Source: Bdellovibrionales bacterium (GTDB taxonomy: Bacteria; Bdellovibrionota; UBA2428). Taken from it: a DNA stretch of 13,074 bases. Made by a program: the position numbers and the translations under genes. The stretch is taken from positions 1 through 13,074 of the forward strand of contig JAFEAR010000076.1 in NCBI GenBank assembly GCA_018266335.1, written 5' to 3'. Below the pieces are notes generated by a model, which worked only from the letters and a program-made list of their open reading frames with translations, was not told the DNA's origin and made no database searches. Shown here in pieces: positions 12,503 through 13,074 of the stretch (position 1 is the stretch's first letter; every line of letters starts with the position of its first letter).

Positions 12503-13060
12503 TGCCACATTCTCTGTGCAATCTTTAGTTCTTCATTGCCGATTGCATTTGCGTAGAGCGCCGTGGTTTCAAGCCGCGCATGTCCCATCCACTTCTGAAC
12601 CATATTAAGTGGTGCTTGGGCTTCAGCCACGCCAGCCACGCCAAACGCGTGCCGCAGGGCTTTGGGCATTGCCCATGACTTCGCTATCTCGGCTTCCGCC
12701 ATTACTTCTTTCACTCGCTGCCATGCCGTAGTTCGCCCCCACCTCCACATTCGTGTTTGCAGCTGCGGTGTGAGCGATAGGTGATGCACGACTTCAAGTC
12801 GTTCGAGTAGTTCCTCTGGAACTGGCACCGCCCTGAAAACGCCTCGCGTTCGCTTTTTGAGGCACTCGAATACGATAGTCTGTCCCTCGCGGTCGATGCG
12901 TTGGGGCGTGAGCGCAAGTACTTCCGAGATGCGCGCCCGTATACGCGAGCGTTAGGCAGAATGTCTCCACCTTTGGATTCGCCCGTCTTGCCGCCTCCAT
13001 AAAGGCGCGACGCTCGTTCGAAGTTAGATACTTTCGTTTGCCATTTCGGTCATAGAGCAT
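12499..13060 (-). pseudogene. Short tyrosine recombinase/integrase, frameshifted
   Basis: A catalytic-domain-only tyrosine recombinase of about 187 residues if repaired. From ATG 13060 it reads MLYDRNGKRKYLTSNERRAF through FCLTLAYTG. The frame then breaks at 12930-12937: two bases appear to be missing from a GC run, and the correct sequence continues one frame away as RISEVLALTPQRID, FECLKKRTRG, VPVPEELLERL, to the TAA at 12499. All catalytic blocks survive: Arg in RISEVL, Lys in the KKR hairpin, ALRHAFG, WMGHARLETT and the Tyr in ALYANA. Either a genuine recent inactivation or a sequencing error. The intact form would cut and rejoin DNA at specific sites. It lies 14 bp from the window's right end, so any attachment site upstream of it is not visible. 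Confidence 0.8.
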
Positions 13061-13074
13061 GGTTTGAGTTTGCA

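Overview
The window looks like a gene-poor-to-recognise accessory (mobile/defence) island from a Gram-negative bacterium, most likely a member of the Pseudomonadota. The reasons are several Sec-type signal peptides on periplasm/outer-surface style proteins, Shine-Dalgarno starts with frequent GTG, and gene families (sce7725, HEPN/RES-RES, an XRE plus RuvC-like pair, a short catalytic-only tyrosine integrase) that I associate with proteobacteria. An alphaproteobacterium (Hyphomicrobiales type) is my guess, at low confidence. Base composition looks mid-50s % GC by eye (not computed), with AT-richer patches.

Left part (1-1816, + strand): the 3' two thirds or more of an sce7725-family gene runs in from the left edge and abuts, without a spacer, a RES-domain protein with an N-terminal zinc-ribbon/HEPN-RES region. 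Together they look like a toxin-antitoxin or defence pair.

Mobile core (1826-6388, - strand): a small helical protein (5921-6130) and a large serine recombinase (4335-5915) form a transcription unit read right to left. A 92-bp stretch coding for the recombinase C-terminus occurs a second time, 2512 bp further on (1884-1975 and 4396-4487, 90/92 identical). Between the copies lie a diverged paralogue of the small helical protein and a compact three-gene operon (3824 to 2092): a wHTH protein, a second DNA-binding-like protein, and a HEPN-like protein with an R-N-x5-H motif and a C-terminal wHTH. This operon is the best candidate here for an undescribed system: a mobile HEPN/wHTH abortive-infection-like cargo lodged in the tail of a serine recombinase gene. 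A palindromic motif, TTGAC-N5-GTCAA, recurs in both repeat copies and in the divergent region upstream of the recombinase unit.

Middle (6389-8346): an XRE-type regulator overlaps a RuvC/RNase H-like protein by 4 bp on the + strand. On the - strand are a secreted small protein and two tandem, paralogous four-cysteine mini-proteins. A 9-bp-arm palindrome sits between this operon and the next, divergent gene.

Right part (8472-12502, + strand): a secreted TPR protein, an 803-residue Pro/Ala/Thr-rich secreted protein with three ~40-residue repeats and a glycine-zipper-like C-terminus, a three-helix membrane protein, and a small zinc-ribbon protein. The window closes with a short tyrosine recombinase on the - strand (13060-12499), broken by a 2-nt deletion in a GC run just before its first catalytic arginine. 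Two recombinases of different classes, one duplicated tail, one broken integrase and several toxin-like genes together argue for repeated rounds of insertion and decay at this locus.
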